Below are positions 7,596-15,336 of a DNA stretch of 28,259 bases, piece by piece; the first letter of the stretch is position 1, and every line of letters starts with the position of its first letter. Source of the DNA: JAKSCF01 sp028279945 (lineage in GTDB: Bacteria; Bacillota; Clostridia; Peptostreptococcales; JAAYPU01); assembly GCA_028279945.1 (NCBI GenBank), contig JANQMT010000102.1:1-28259 (forward strand), written 5' to 3'. The notes below the pieces were generated by a model that was not told the origin of the DNA, made no database searches, and worked only from the letters and a program-made list of their open reading frames with translations. The position numbers and the translations under genes are program-made.

Positions 7596-7742
7596 TGATA
7601 AGTGTTTGCTTTTTTTATTTTAAGCATTAGCTTTATTATAACATTAATTTATAGAAATGTATTTGAGTCCAACAATTTTAACCAAATTTTAATATAAACT
7701 TTTGGACAATTGTTGTAATATAATATTCAAGGAGGGATTATA

Positions 7743-8813
7743 ATGTTTCATTGGATTAATCATATTGTTGTAGCCATTGCCATGCTGTTTATTATGGCAG
7801 TTGTAATTAGTAAAGCTGCTGATCAATTAGGAGATGCCCTTCATGTTTTAGGAATAAAATTAAAAATACCTAATTCTGTTAGAGGCGCTACTTTTGATGC
7901 TGTTAGCTCATCCTTTCCTGAGTTTTCAACGGCTATGGTAGCAGTTATCGTTTATAAGCAATTTACGGATATTGGCCTTCCAACCATTGCGGGATCAGGC
8001 ATTTTTAATATCTTGTTAATTCCTATGCTAAGTATCTTTGTCTATAGAGGATCTCAGGTGCTAAAGGCAGACAAAGCAAGTATTTATAGAGATATGTTTT
8101 TCTATTCTATAAGTATACTTGCGTTGATATTTATGGCGTATACGGGTCAATTTACCTTTATATCAGGTATCATACTCATTGGCATCTATATTGTGTACAT
8201 CATTACTTTGTCCGTACAGTCAAAAAAATATAGTGATAATATGACGCTTGGTGAAGAAATTGGAATAAAAGCTGAGCTTCAACAGGAACTTGAAGAAGAA
8301 GGCGAAGAATCTGAATTTATTGACATGAGCTACAAGAAAATATTCTCTATTGTTATTGTCACTATGACCATCATATGGGTAAGCACCGATGCCATCGTTC
8401 AATCTGCCATCGTTGTTTCTGAAACCCTTAAGATACCTACATTTATTGTTTCTGTTGTCATACTGGCTGCTTGTACTTCAATTCCGGACACACTTTTATC
8501 GATTAAATCTGCAAAGCTTGGGGATGCCGATGGTGCCGTATCCAATGCAGTAGGTTCTAATATATTCGATATATGTATTTGTTTAGGTGTACCTATGCTA
8601 ATAGCCGGAAAAAGTATCCCTGTTAATTTAAGTGAAAACCTAATCATATTTGTTTTCCTTATTCTTTCTATGCTGACAACAGCATTCATTCTTCTTAAAA
8701 AAAATGGTGCAAAAAGAAGCGATACATTTTTCATGGGAGCCGTATATGTTTGTTTTATTATCTACATTGTTTGTGTAGGTTTAACCATTATCCCATTGAA
8801 CGCATTTGTTTAA
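7743..8813 (+). CDS. Ca2+:cation antiporter (CaCA superfamily) membrane protein
   Basis: A 356-residue integral membrane protein with about ten hydrophobic segments in two halves, typical of CaCA exchangers. The alpha-1 repeat lies at about residues 48-90 (GATFDAVSSSFPEF, then GSGIFN) and the alpha-2 repeat at about 243-285 (AACTSIPDTLLSIKSAKLGD, then GSNIFD). The ion-binding acidic residues appear as Glu60 in alpha-1 and Asp249 in alpha-2. A Glu-rich loop at about 170-195 joins the halves. The role is probably export or exchange of Ca2+ (or another divalent ion) against Na+, K+ or H+. ATG 7743 follows AGGAGG at ideal spacing. It is divergent from the Ca2+-binding TerD operon, which suggests linked control of calcium or stress. 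The ion specificity cannot be read from the sequence. Confidence 0.85.
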   Translation: MFHWINHIVVAIAMLFIMAVVISKAADQLGDALHVLGIKLKIPNSVRGATFDAVSSSFPEFSTAMVAVIVYKQFTDIGLPTIAGSGIFNILLIPMLSIFVYRGSQVLKADKASIYRDMFFYSISILALIFMAYTGQFTFISGIILIGIYIVYIITLSVQSKKYSDNMTLGEEIGIKAELQQELEEEGEESEFIDMSYKKIFSIVIVTMTIIWVSTDAIVQSAIVVSETLKIPTFIVSVVILAACTSIPDTLLSIKSAKLGDADGAVSNAVGSNIFDICICLGVPMLIAGKSIPVNLSENLIIFVFLILSMLTTAFILLKKNGAKRSDTFFMGAVYVCFIIYIVCVGLTIIPLNAFV

Positions 8814-8863
8814 AATAGCTTTGTAAATGATTAAGATTATATAACTTTTAATGTCATTAAAAT

Positions 8864-8907
8864 AAAAGGGTATAGGCACTATTACGAAATAGATCTATAC
8901 CTCTTTT
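8864..8907. terminator. Bidirectional intrinsic terminator
   Basis: AAAAGGGTATAG pairs with CTATACCTCTTTT (one bulged base), with an inner CTATT/AATAG stem and T- or A-rich flanks on both strands. It lies between the convergent exchanger gene and the DNRLRE/BclA-like gene and can serve both. Confidence 0.75.
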
Positions 8908-8935
8908 AAATTCAATTACTTCTTTTTATAATTTT

Positions 8936-10015
8936 TTAAGATAATCTTACTACATTTACCCATGCACCGATACCCTCAAATACATCCTCCAAGTACGTAG
9001 TTGATGGAACAATATTAACTGCAATACCTGTTGACAGAGGAATCATAGAATGGTTGACAAAAGTAAAAACATCTCCATCACTTGCATGGATGGCGATACT
9101 TCCATTAACAACTGCATTTTTCACATTATTGGTTACACCTGAAAGGGTGATTTTAGTTCCGTTTTTCAATAATGAAATAATAAAATTTGGAATATGATCA
9201 TTTGGCGTACAAGTCAAATGAAATAATTTTTTCATTAATCGCTTAAAAAATGAGACCAAACAACCTGAATGTGGATCATCTTGTATATAGGCAAGATTAA
9301 ACGACCAACTTAACAAGTACTGCCCGGTAGTATTAATTGTAAATTCACCGGTCTCAGTGTTATAAGAAATGTCATCACAATTCGTTCCGGTAGGATTTAG
9401 TGCATCTAAAATCAAATTGCTTCCACTGGAAAAAGACTTGCAGCTGGTGGAAGAAAAGGTTGCCAGCAAAGAATTCTTCTCACATGGCTGGGGGCCTACA
9501 TCATCATAACATACCATTATTTCCGGCATATGCTGAGGCACCTCTTCTGTGCTTCCAAAAACTAAAGTTGAAAGAATGGTTTTTTCACCGGTTAAGGCAA
9601 TACCGTAGTTTTCCTCACTAGCATTTACAAACTTTTGTATGGTGTTGGTTATATCTATATAGATAAATGACCCAACTTCTGAGCTCGTCACATCATAGTA
9701 TTCTTCCGTAGGTTGAATTGCCGGCATCGTATTATACGTTACCGTACCGGCATCAAACTCGGATAGAATTGTATTAACGGTGATCGTTGAATCCATTGTT
9801 GAATCTTTTCTTGTTACATACGCCTTTATGATTGCACTGTTTATAAGACTTCCTGAAGGTATTTTAGAAGTATCAAATTTCACGAAATTGGTAAATTGGC
9901 TATTTGACCATGTTTCAAACCCCTTAAACAAATAGCCCTCTTCAGAAAAATTCTGATCAGGTGCAGAGCTTGAAACATAGGTATCCGAAGTAATTGGCAA
10001 AACAACTGTTTGCAT
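8936..10015 (-). CDS. DNRLRE-domain + BclA-C/C1q-like protein, probable spore-surface protein
   Basis: A 359-residue protein with two recognisable beta-rich parts. Residues 1-170 fit a DNRLRE-type domain: an N-terminal DTYVSSSAPDQNF, then FVKFDTSKIPSG near 47, a T-rich middle, and ENYGIALTG near 139. Residues about 183-359 resemble the C-terminal trimerising C1q/TNF-like domain of exosporium protein BclA (TGTNCDDISYNTETGEFTI and the closing IGAWVNVVRLS region). There is no collagen-like repeat, signal peptide or anchor. An odd Lys/Phe-rich insertion (FFKRLMKKLFHLTC, about 258-271) breaks the second domain. Such combinations are common in clostridial spore-coat or exosporium proteins, so a structural or adhesive role on the spore is inferred. 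ATG 10015 follows AGGTGG. The gene is flanked by terminators and probably monocistronic. Confidence 0.7.
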   Translation of the reverse strand: MQTVVLPITSDTYVSSSAPDQNFSEEGYLFKGFETWSNSQFTNFVKFDTSKIPSGSLINSAIIKAYVTRKDSTMDSTITVNTILSEFDAGTVTYNTMPAIQPTEEYYDVTSSEVGSFIYIDITNTIQKFVNASEENYGIALTGEKTILSTLVFGSTEEVPQHMPEIMVCYDDVGPQPCEKNSLLATFSSTSCKSFSSGSNLILDALNPTGTNCDDISYNTETGEFTINTTGQYLLSWSFNLAYIQDDPHSGCLVSFFKRLMKKLFHLTCTPNDHIPNFIISLLKNGTKITLSGVTNNVKNAVVNGSIAIHASDGDVFTFVNHSMIPLSTGIAVNIVPSTTYLEDVFEGIGAWVNVVRLS

Positions 10016-10154
10016 TTGTATTAACCACCTAACTATACACTAAAGTTTAAAGTTATTAAGCTAATACATATTATTCATTTATGAGAAATTTGTTATTTTT
10101 TATCATGAATTAATATAATTTGGTGAAATTATATATTCTTCTTAATAAACAAAT

Positions 10155-10186
10155 GCCTCCTATAACACATATACGATATGGGAGGC
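10155..10186 (-). terminator. Intrinsic terminator after the Cys-rich small gene
   Basis: GCCTCC and GGAGGC arms enclose an inner ATAT-rich stem; on the minus strand the hairpin is followed by ATTTGTTTATT. It begins 24 bases after the stop of the 112-residue gene at 10210. Confidence 0.75.
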
Positions 10187-10209
10187 AAGTTATATTAATA
10201 TACTATTTT

Positions 10210-10548
10210 CTATTCAGTTAATGAAGCAGAATCACTGAGTGGCACCGATTCTTCCAGTGACACTTTTACTGAGTTATTTTTTGCTCCAGTCGGTGGTGTA
10301 ATGTTTTTTTCCACGCTATTGATATCACATAATGATACATAACTGGTAGTACCTTCCACAAGAAGGTCATCAACCTCTACTACTCCGCTTCTTACACTTT
10401 TAAATATTCCAATGGCAATTGAAGCTGTTCCTTGTTCTATAAAAGTTAAACCGATATAATCTCCTGGACAGAAATTCTCACATATTACTTTTCTTAATCC
10501 TTCGGCACAGCAGTCACAAGTGAGTATTTTTTCATAGTAACAGTCCAT
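10210..10548 (-). CDS. Cys-rich 112-aa protein of unknown family, possible spore-surface component
   Basis: The N-terminal 27 residues hold six cysteines (positions 3, 11, 13, 14, 23, 27), including a CDCC cluster. A beta-rich core follows (about 30-85), and then a Ser/Thr/Val tail ending SLTE. I do not recognise the family. ATG 10548 has a long purine site (AAAGGGGG) upstream, a well-formed promoter 30-58 bases before it, and its own terminator, so it is a genuine monocistronic gene. The neighbouring BclA-like gene, and a promoter that also matches the sigma-K pattern, make a spore coat, exosporium or appendage role plausible; the clustered cysteines could crosslink. This is inference from context, not homology. 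A metal-binding role for the cysteines is the alternative. Confidence 0.75.
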   Translation of the reverse strand: MDCYYEKILTCDCCAEGLRKVICENFCPGDYIGLTFIEQGTASIAIGIFKSVRSGVVEVDDLLVEGTTSYVSLCDINSVEKNITPPTGAKNNSVKVSLEESVPLSDSASLTE

Positions 10549-10577
10549 AATTTGCCCCCTTTCATCGTTTCTACAAT

Positions 10578-10606
10578 ATTATATGAAAAAAGACAAATAA
10601 TGTTAA
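10578..10606 (-). promoter_or_regulatory. Promoter of the Cys-rich small gene (sigma-A or sigma-K pattern)
   Basis: On the minus strand TTAACA (10606-10601), 17 bases, TATAAT (10583-10578). The same bases read as the sigma-K pattern: AC in the -35 region and CATATAATA matching CATANNNTA. Spacing suits either reading. Confidence 0.65.
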
Positions 10607-10618
10607 AATAATGAAAAA

Positions 10619-11917
10619 TTAAAGTGTTTCCTCGCCGAGACCGGCTACTCCTTGTAATTGCAAATCAGAAATCAGCTCATCTGTATTAATATCTTGTACC
10701 TTGATATCCTTATTGATTGAATAATATGCCGCAGTACCACAGGCTTGACCCATTGCCATACAAGTTGGCATACCTCTAACACTGGCAAAAGCCATTGGAT
10801 CGGCTGATAAATTTCTACCGGCAAACATCAAATTTCCCACCTCTTTTGGGATCAGCGCGCTAAATGGTATTCTATAATACCGGCCATACTTCCCAATTCT
10901 ATCATGGGTACTCTTTGCTCCACCTCTCCCAACATCATCAAAGGGATTATCACAACAAACTATACCATCATCAAACTTTGTGGCATTTAAAAGCTCTTCC
11001 TTTGTTAGAATATGCATCCCAATAAGTCTGTTGGTTTCTCTAATGGAAAGTGTTGGAGAAAGTCCGCTCATAAATGCATTTTCAAAACCCGGCAACGCTT
11101 CTTTTACGTATTTTGCAACTTCTAGGCATCTTTTTCTGGCATGTGCAGCACCTTTTGTCACTTCCTTTGGATGACTGCCATCTACTCCTGGAATAGTGAT
11201 TGTATTGAAAAAAACAGCATCATCACGAAGGGCTTTCATTAAATACATGCCATACATATCATTAGGAATTTTACCCTCTTTTGCACCTTTAAGAGTAAAT
11301 TCAATATAATGTGGTCCCTCGCCACTTGCAAATGCCTTTTCTCTATCCACATTATTCATAGTAAATATCATGGAAGGCGCCATCATTTTTCCATCATCAT
11401 CACCCTTTTGATAGGGTACACCGGCCATAATGCTGAATGTGCCGTCACCTGAACAATCGATATATGTCTTAGCAACAATTTCAAGATATTCCAAACCTTC
11501 TATACAAATGGCCGAGGTTATGTTATTGCCATCTTTTTTAACCTCAATTGCCCTGGTATCCATTAGTAAGTTAACATTGGCCTCATCAAGCATTTTATGC
11601 ATCCTATAATAAAGCTCTGCTTCATCGTAATAAACTTCAGGCCCAAATTCAGTCAATGCACATTCTCTTATAGCCGCCGCCGGTGGCTCCAATGTATAAA
11701 GAGACTGCATCAACTCTTCATATATACCACCAATGGTTTTATTAAGAGGGTAGCCGCCGCCAAAAGGCATACCCGGTGCTGTGGCTAAAACGCCGCCTAT
11801 TATATAACTTCTTTCTATTAAACAGGTATTTAAACCCTTTCTTCCTGCTGCAATTGCCGCACCAAAACCGGCAGTACCGGCTCCTATTACCATTACGTCT
11901 ACTTCTAGCCTTCTCAT
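10619..11917 (-). CDS. FAD-dependent oxidoreductase (FAD_oxidored family), second of a pair
   Basis: A 432-residue flavoprotein. A dinucleotide-binding start (VMVIGAGTAGFGAAIAAGRK, residues 9-28, with the acidic Glu at the end of strand 2) is followed by IGGVLATAPG. A mid-protein DCSGDGTFS (near 153) and a C-terminal block LMFAGRNLSADPMAFASVRG (near 364-383) complete the FAD site. It has the FAD_oxidored domain and no signal peptide, so it is cytoplasmic. It is homologous along its length to the gene just upstream (11953-13323), with 35 bp between them. It is the last gene of the glycyl-radical/TRAP cluster, so it probably acts on the imported compound or a product of radical cleavage. Substrate and electron partner are unknown. 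No clear terminator follows it before the promoter of the next gene. Confidence 0.8.
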   Translation of the reverse strand: MRRLEVDVMVIGAGTAGFGAAIAAGRKGLNTCLIERSYIIGGVLATAPGMPFGGGYPLNKTIGGIYEELMQSLYTLEPPAAAIRECALTEFGPEVYYDEAELYYRMHKMLDEANVNLLMDTRAIEVKKDGNNITSAICIEGLEYLEIVAKTYIDCSGDGTFSIMAGVPYQKGDDDGKMMAPSMIFTMNNVDREKAFASGEGPHYIEFTLKGAKEGKIPNDMYGMYLMKALRDDAVFFNTITIPGVDGSHPKEVTKGAAHARKRCLEVAKYVKEALPGFENAFMSGLSPTLSIRETNRLIGMHILTKEELLNATKFDDGIVCCDNPFDDVGRGGAKSTHDRIGKYGRYYRIPFSALIPKEVGNLMFAGRNLSADPMAFASVRGMPTCMAMGQACGTAAYYSINKDIKVQDINTDELISDLQLQGVAGLGEETL

Positions 11918-11952
11918 ATTTCACCTCTAATACTCATTTTCAATTGTTATTA

Positions 11953-13323
11953 TTAGAATATTCTAACGCCCTGTTCTTCTAATGAATTTTGAATCAATTT
12001 GACATCTACATTCATGGTTGTAGTACCCTGTTTTAATGAAACAGCCGCAGCTGTACCAGCCGCTTGACCTGTGGTAACACAGCATGATATATTTCGAAAT
12101 GACGTCTGTGCAATGGGTTCACCGGAAATACATCGGCCTGCAACCAATAAATTGTCAATTTTTTTAGGCTTTAATGCTCTATATGGAATATGGTAGTATC
12201 TACCGGTCAAAGGTAGTATTAAGTAGCCTCTGCCGTCAATAAACTCTGGAAAAATAGCCACTGAATCTTCAAAACGAGCTTCATTAAAAACATCCTCTTT
12301 TGATAGTAAATACTCACCATCTATCATTCTTGATTCTCTAACACCTATGGTCATCCCAAAATCTCTTAATCGAGCCTTTTCAAATCCTGGGACACGGTCA
12401 TTTAATATCTTTATGGCATTGATACAATGTTGTCTTCCTTTAATCTCTGCTTCTGTAAGGTCAAAGACATTTGTACAGTCTAAATTACGCATGAACACCA
12501 GATTTAATTGAAGCACTTCATCTTCAGGGGATAGGGTGCTCCAAGTACCTCCAATAGTCGTATCTTGGTCTTGATGGTCGATAAAGCCATCTTTAATGGC
12601 TTCAACAAAAGGCTTCTCAAAATAAGGACTAAACATGCTGTCTTCTTTTCCAGTAGTGTCTTGCGTCCAGCAATCTCCACTCCAATCCTTGTAGGTTGGT
12701 TTTAATGTATTTAAATAATAACTTGTGAACTTTTCACAATCCACGCCTCTGCAATTAAACATTTGGGTCATTGCCATTAGTTGACTTTTATCCGCTTTAT
12801 GAAAAGGCACATGTGATAATGCCGCAATATCTGCATCCCCGGTACAGTCAATGACTCTTTTGGCAAGTATTGCGCCTCTTCCGGATTTGCTTTCGGTTAT
12901 AACACCTTTTATGATATTGTTTTCAATAATGGTATCCACCGCATAGCAATGAAGGATTACCGAAACACCTGATTCTTCCATCATTTTATCTGCAACGTAC
13001 TTGTACATCTGTGCATTGATTGCCATACTGTCGGATTGGCACTCTTTTGTACCTGCCCCCATTTCATATGCGGTTTTTTCCATTTCTAATAGTATTCCGC
13101 CGGATTCAATGACTCCGGGATGTCTATACCAGGCAATAGATTCAACCCCTACGTGTGTAATCATGCCACCAAGACAGCCATATCGTTCCAGCAATAAAGT
13201 CTGCACCCCTTGCCTGGCACATGCAAGTGCTGCCCCTATTCCGGCAGGCCCTCCCCCTACTACCAAAACATCTGTCTCGGCAATAACCGGAGTAACACGA
13301 GGTGCTTCATTAATGGTCTTCAT
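11953..13323 (-). CDS. FAD-dependent oxidoreductase (FAD_oxidored family), first of a pair
   Basis: A 456-residue flavoprotein with the Rossmann motif VLVVGGGPAGIGAALACARQ (residues 19-38) followed by LLERYGCLGGMITHVG, where the Cys-Leu-Gly-Gly is typical of this FAD_oxidored group. VIDCTGDADIAALSHVP lies near 160, and the C-terminal FAD block LLVAGRCISGEPIAQTSFRN near 400. The two halves match the 10619-11917 protein, which points to an old duplication. A run of six Cys residues across the protein is not arranged like an iron-sulfur motif. ATG 13323 follows GGGAG, 92 bp after the TRAP permease gene. Family members oxidise or reduce hydroxy- or enoyl-type substrates with bound FAD. In this cluster a redox step on the carboxylate or its cleavage product is inferred. 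Confidence 0.8.
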   Translation of the reverse strand: MKTINEAPRVTPVIAETDVLVVGGGPAGIGAALACARQGVQTLLLERYGCLGGMITHVGVESIAWYRHPGVIESGGILLEMEKTAYEMGAGTKECQSDSMAINAQMYKYVADKMMEESGVSVILHCYAVDTIIENNIIKGVITESKSGRGAILAKRVIDCTGDADIAALSHVPFHKADKSQLMAMTQMFNCRGVDCEKFTSYYLNTLKPTYKDWSGDCWTQDTTGKEDSMFSPYFEKPFVEAIKDGFIDHQDQDTTIGGTWSTLSPEDEVLQLNLVFMRNLDCTNVFDLTEAEIKGRQHCINAIKILNDRVPGFEKARLRDFGMTIGVRESRMIDGEYLLSKEDVFNEARFEDSVAIFPEFIDGRGYLILPLTGRYYHIPYRALKPKKIDNLLVAGRCISGEPIAQTSFRNISCCVTTGQAAGTAAAVSLKQGTTTMNVDVKLIQNSLEEQGVRIF

Positions 13324-13415
13324 TCAATCATCTCCCAGCCACATTTACATTATGATAAATGATTTGTTTTTATTTGCAATATTATCTAACACAAGAAAAT
13401 CTTTTAGAAAATCAG

Positions 13416-14717
13416 CTAAAAAAGTAATCTGGGTAAAAACATAGCTATCGGTTCGATATAAGTCACTAAAAACAGAACAATAATAACCGTAATTAAGAAC
13501 GGTATATTGGCTTTAATAAACTTCTCCATCGGTGTCTTGGTTATGGATGAAGCAATAAACATCATAGAACCAAATGGAGGTGTTATACCGCCAATCATCA
13601 AATTAATGGTCATAATAATACCAAAATGAACTAAATCTATGCCCAATGCATTTAATGGACCAATTAATAACGGAACAAAAATAAACATGCACGGGCTGAC
13701 TTCCATAAACATGCCTACAAATAACAAAGCTACATTTATAAATAATAAGAACAGATATTTATTGGTTGCAAATCCAAGAATGATATCGGAAATACTAGCA
13801 GGTATTCTTTCAAATGAAAGATAGTAACCAAACAGCTTGGCGCCAATAATTATAATCATAATGGCTGCAGATGAAAAAAAAGTTTCTCTAACTATAGGCC
13901 ATAAATGTTTTGGTTTTAACTCTTTGTATACAAATCCCCCTATTATTAAACAATATGCAACAGCCATAGCACCGCCTTCGGTTGCAGTAAACATACCAAA
14001 TCTCAAACCCAGCAATAGGCCAAATGGCATGAATAGTGCTAAAACAGCACTTAGAGCCCCTTTTCTTACCTCTGTAAAAGATGCTTTGCGTTCTCTGGTT
14101 GCTGCATATCCGTTCTTTTTCGCCACAATGGATACCGTAATCATCAATGCAATACACATTAATATTCCCGGAATATACCCAGCCAAAAACAATTTTCCTA
14201 TAGAAACCCTTGCTGCCATAGCATAGATAATTAATACAATTCCCGGTGGTATTACAGCCGGTATAATGGAAGAAGTGGCCGTTATGGCCGCCGCGGTTTC
14301 AGTGCTATACCCTCGCTTTACCATTTGCGGCACTAAAATCTTGCACTGCATAGCAGTATCTGCATTACCAGAACCGGATACACCACCCATAAGCGTACTT
14401 AATACGACATTAACTTGGCCTAATCCCCCTGCCATATGCCCAACCAGTAATTCTGAAAAAGACATAAGTCTGGAACTAATTCCCGAATAATTCATAGCTA
14501 CGCCAGCCATTATGAATAAAGGAATTGCGAGTAAACCAAAGTCTTGTACGCCGCTTACAAGATTTTGAAGTGTCAAATCCACCGGCATGGTATGATTCAT
14601 AAAAGTAAAATAAAGCATGGATGTCCCAATTAATGCAAATCCTGCCGGAACTCTCAGCATAAACAGTACAAAGACCCCTATCATTGGTACGTAACTTAAA
14701 AAAGTAACCTCCATCAT
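13416..14717 (-). CDS. dctM: TRAP transporter large permease, DctM-like
   Basis: A 433-residue hydrophobic protein with about twelve membrane segments, the length and pattern of DctM subunits. Family signatures include PLFIMAGVAMNYSGIS near residue 60, GGVSGSGNADTAMQCKILVP near 112 and, near 150, SSIIPAVIPPGIVLIIYA. GGITPPFGSMMFIASSI lies near 372. It is the ion-coupled translocation subunit that moves a substrate handed over by DctP, driven by the Na+ (or H+) gradient. ATG 14717 has GGAGG 5 bases upstream (a second Met follows immediately). It is 18 bp after the DctQ gene. With DctQ and DctP it forms a complete tripartite system in an operon with a glycyl-radical enzyme, which indicates that this enzyme's substrate is taken up from outside. 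Confidence 0.95.
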   Translation of the reverse strand: MMEVTFLSYVPMIGVFVLFMLRVPAGFALIGTSMLYFTFMNHTMPVDLTLQNLVSGVQDFGLLAIPLFIMAGVAMNYSGISSRLMSFSELLVGHMAGGLGQVNVVLSTLMGGVSGSGNADTAMQCKILVPQMVKRGYSTETAAAITATSSIIPAVIPPGIVLIIYAMAARVSIGKLFLAGYIPGILMCIALMITVSIVAKKNGYAATRERKASFTEVRKGALSAVLALFMPFGLLLGLRFGMFTATEGGAMAVAYCLIIGGFVYKELKPKHLWPIVRETFFSSAAIMIIIIGAKLFGYYLSFERIPASISDIILGFATNKYLFLLFINVALLFVGMFMEVSPCMFIFVPLLIGPLNALGIDLVHFGIIMTINLMIGGITPPFGSMMFIASSITKTPMEKFIKANIPFLITVIIVLFLVTYIEPIAMFLPRLLF

Positions 14718-14735
14718 TATTGCCTCCTTTATTCC

Positions 14736-15242
14736 TTACTCGTACTCGCTTAAATCTTCTGAAATATCATTGGTAAAAACTTCTTGTACAAAGGTACCTC
14801 TTACTTTTTGAACAACTCGAATAAGTGACCAAATGGTAATAAGAACAAATGAAACAATTAAGCATGCATTGACTATATTAGCAGGCAACCGCATTACCAA
14901 TGTTCTTTTGCTACCGGCATTTTGACATAAGATGATACTTAGATAAGAAATATATCCTCCCAAAGCAATCACTGCTATTTCTGTCATTAAATCAATGGTC
15001 TTTTGTACAATTTTCGGAAACATCTTAAATATAATATCCATCTTAACGTGTTGGTCATACCGAACTGCCGCAACAATGCCTAAATAGGTAGACCATGCAA
15101 AAAGGATTAAGGTCAGCTCTTCAGCCCAACTTATTCCCATCCTAAAAATGTATCTGAGTATAACATTTGCAATAATGAGTAGTACCATCGCTACAAAAAA
15201 TAATGCACCTAAGTATAGATCTAAATTCTTTAGCTTCTTCAT
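14736..15242 (-). CDS. dctQ: TRAP transporter small permease, DctQ-like
   Basis: A 168-residue protein with four hydrophobic helices and the DctQ signature, including RMGISWAEELTLILFAWSTY near residue 35 and VRYDQHVKMDIIFKMFP near 60. It is the small membrane subunit that pairs with DctM. ATG 15242 is preferred over the in-frame ATG two codons earlier because it lies 8 bases from GGAGG, while the upstream ATG is only 2 bases away. A hairpin just upstream (15268-15298) separates it from the DctP gene and probably lowers expression of the two membrane subunits relative to the binding protein. The acidic tail (SEDLSEYE) is cytoplasmic by the positive-inside rule. Confidence 0.93.
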   Translation of the reverse strand: MKKLKNLDLYLGALFFVAMVLLIIANVILRYIFRMGISWAEELTLILFAWSTYLGIVAAVRYDQHVKMDIIFKMFPKIVQKTIDLMTEIAVIALGGYISYLSIILCQNAGSKRTLVMRLPANIVNACLIVSFVLITIWSLIRVVQKVRGTFVQEVFTNDISEDLSEYE

Positions 15243-15267
15243 ATACATTTCCTCCTTTAGAAACCGA

Positions 15268-15298
15268 GAGATGTAATAATTATAACATATTACATCTC
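15268..15298 (-). terminator. Intercistronic hairpin between dctP and dctQ (attenuator or 3'-stabiliser)
   Basis: A perfect 10-bp stem, GAGATGTAAT / ATTACATCTC, with an 11-base loop; a further G-C pair can form beyond one mismatch. On the minus strand it comes 38 bases after the dctP stop and is followed only by a short T-poor tail, so it would stop or stabilise only part of the transcripts. Such stems commonly let the binding protein be made in excess over permease subunits. Confidence 0.6.
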
Positions 15299-15336
15299 CC
15301 AGTTTATTAGCCTTACCTAAATCCTACTTGTTGCAT

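Larger units (their letters stand above)
7390..7742. other. 353-bp divergent intergenic regulatory region
   Basis: This gap separates the ter operon (leftward) from the cation exchanger gene (rightward). It is very AT-rich and has no credible open frame. It holds a good housekeeping-type promoter toward the exchanger, a weak ECF-like promoter toward ter, and a nested inverted repeat, each listed separately. The ter leader would be roughly 90-100 nt and the exchanger leader about 140 nt if those promoters are used. Confidence 0.7.

Noticed and set aside
13837..14226. A 129-codon plus-strand open frame opposite the DctM gene
   Set aside because: It lies wholly antisense to a well-conserved membrane protein gene, has no convincing ribosome binding site, and its product resembles no family. 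The same holds for the other plus-strand frames opposite minus-strand genes (for example 13001-13444, 16652-16996 and 25790-26146).
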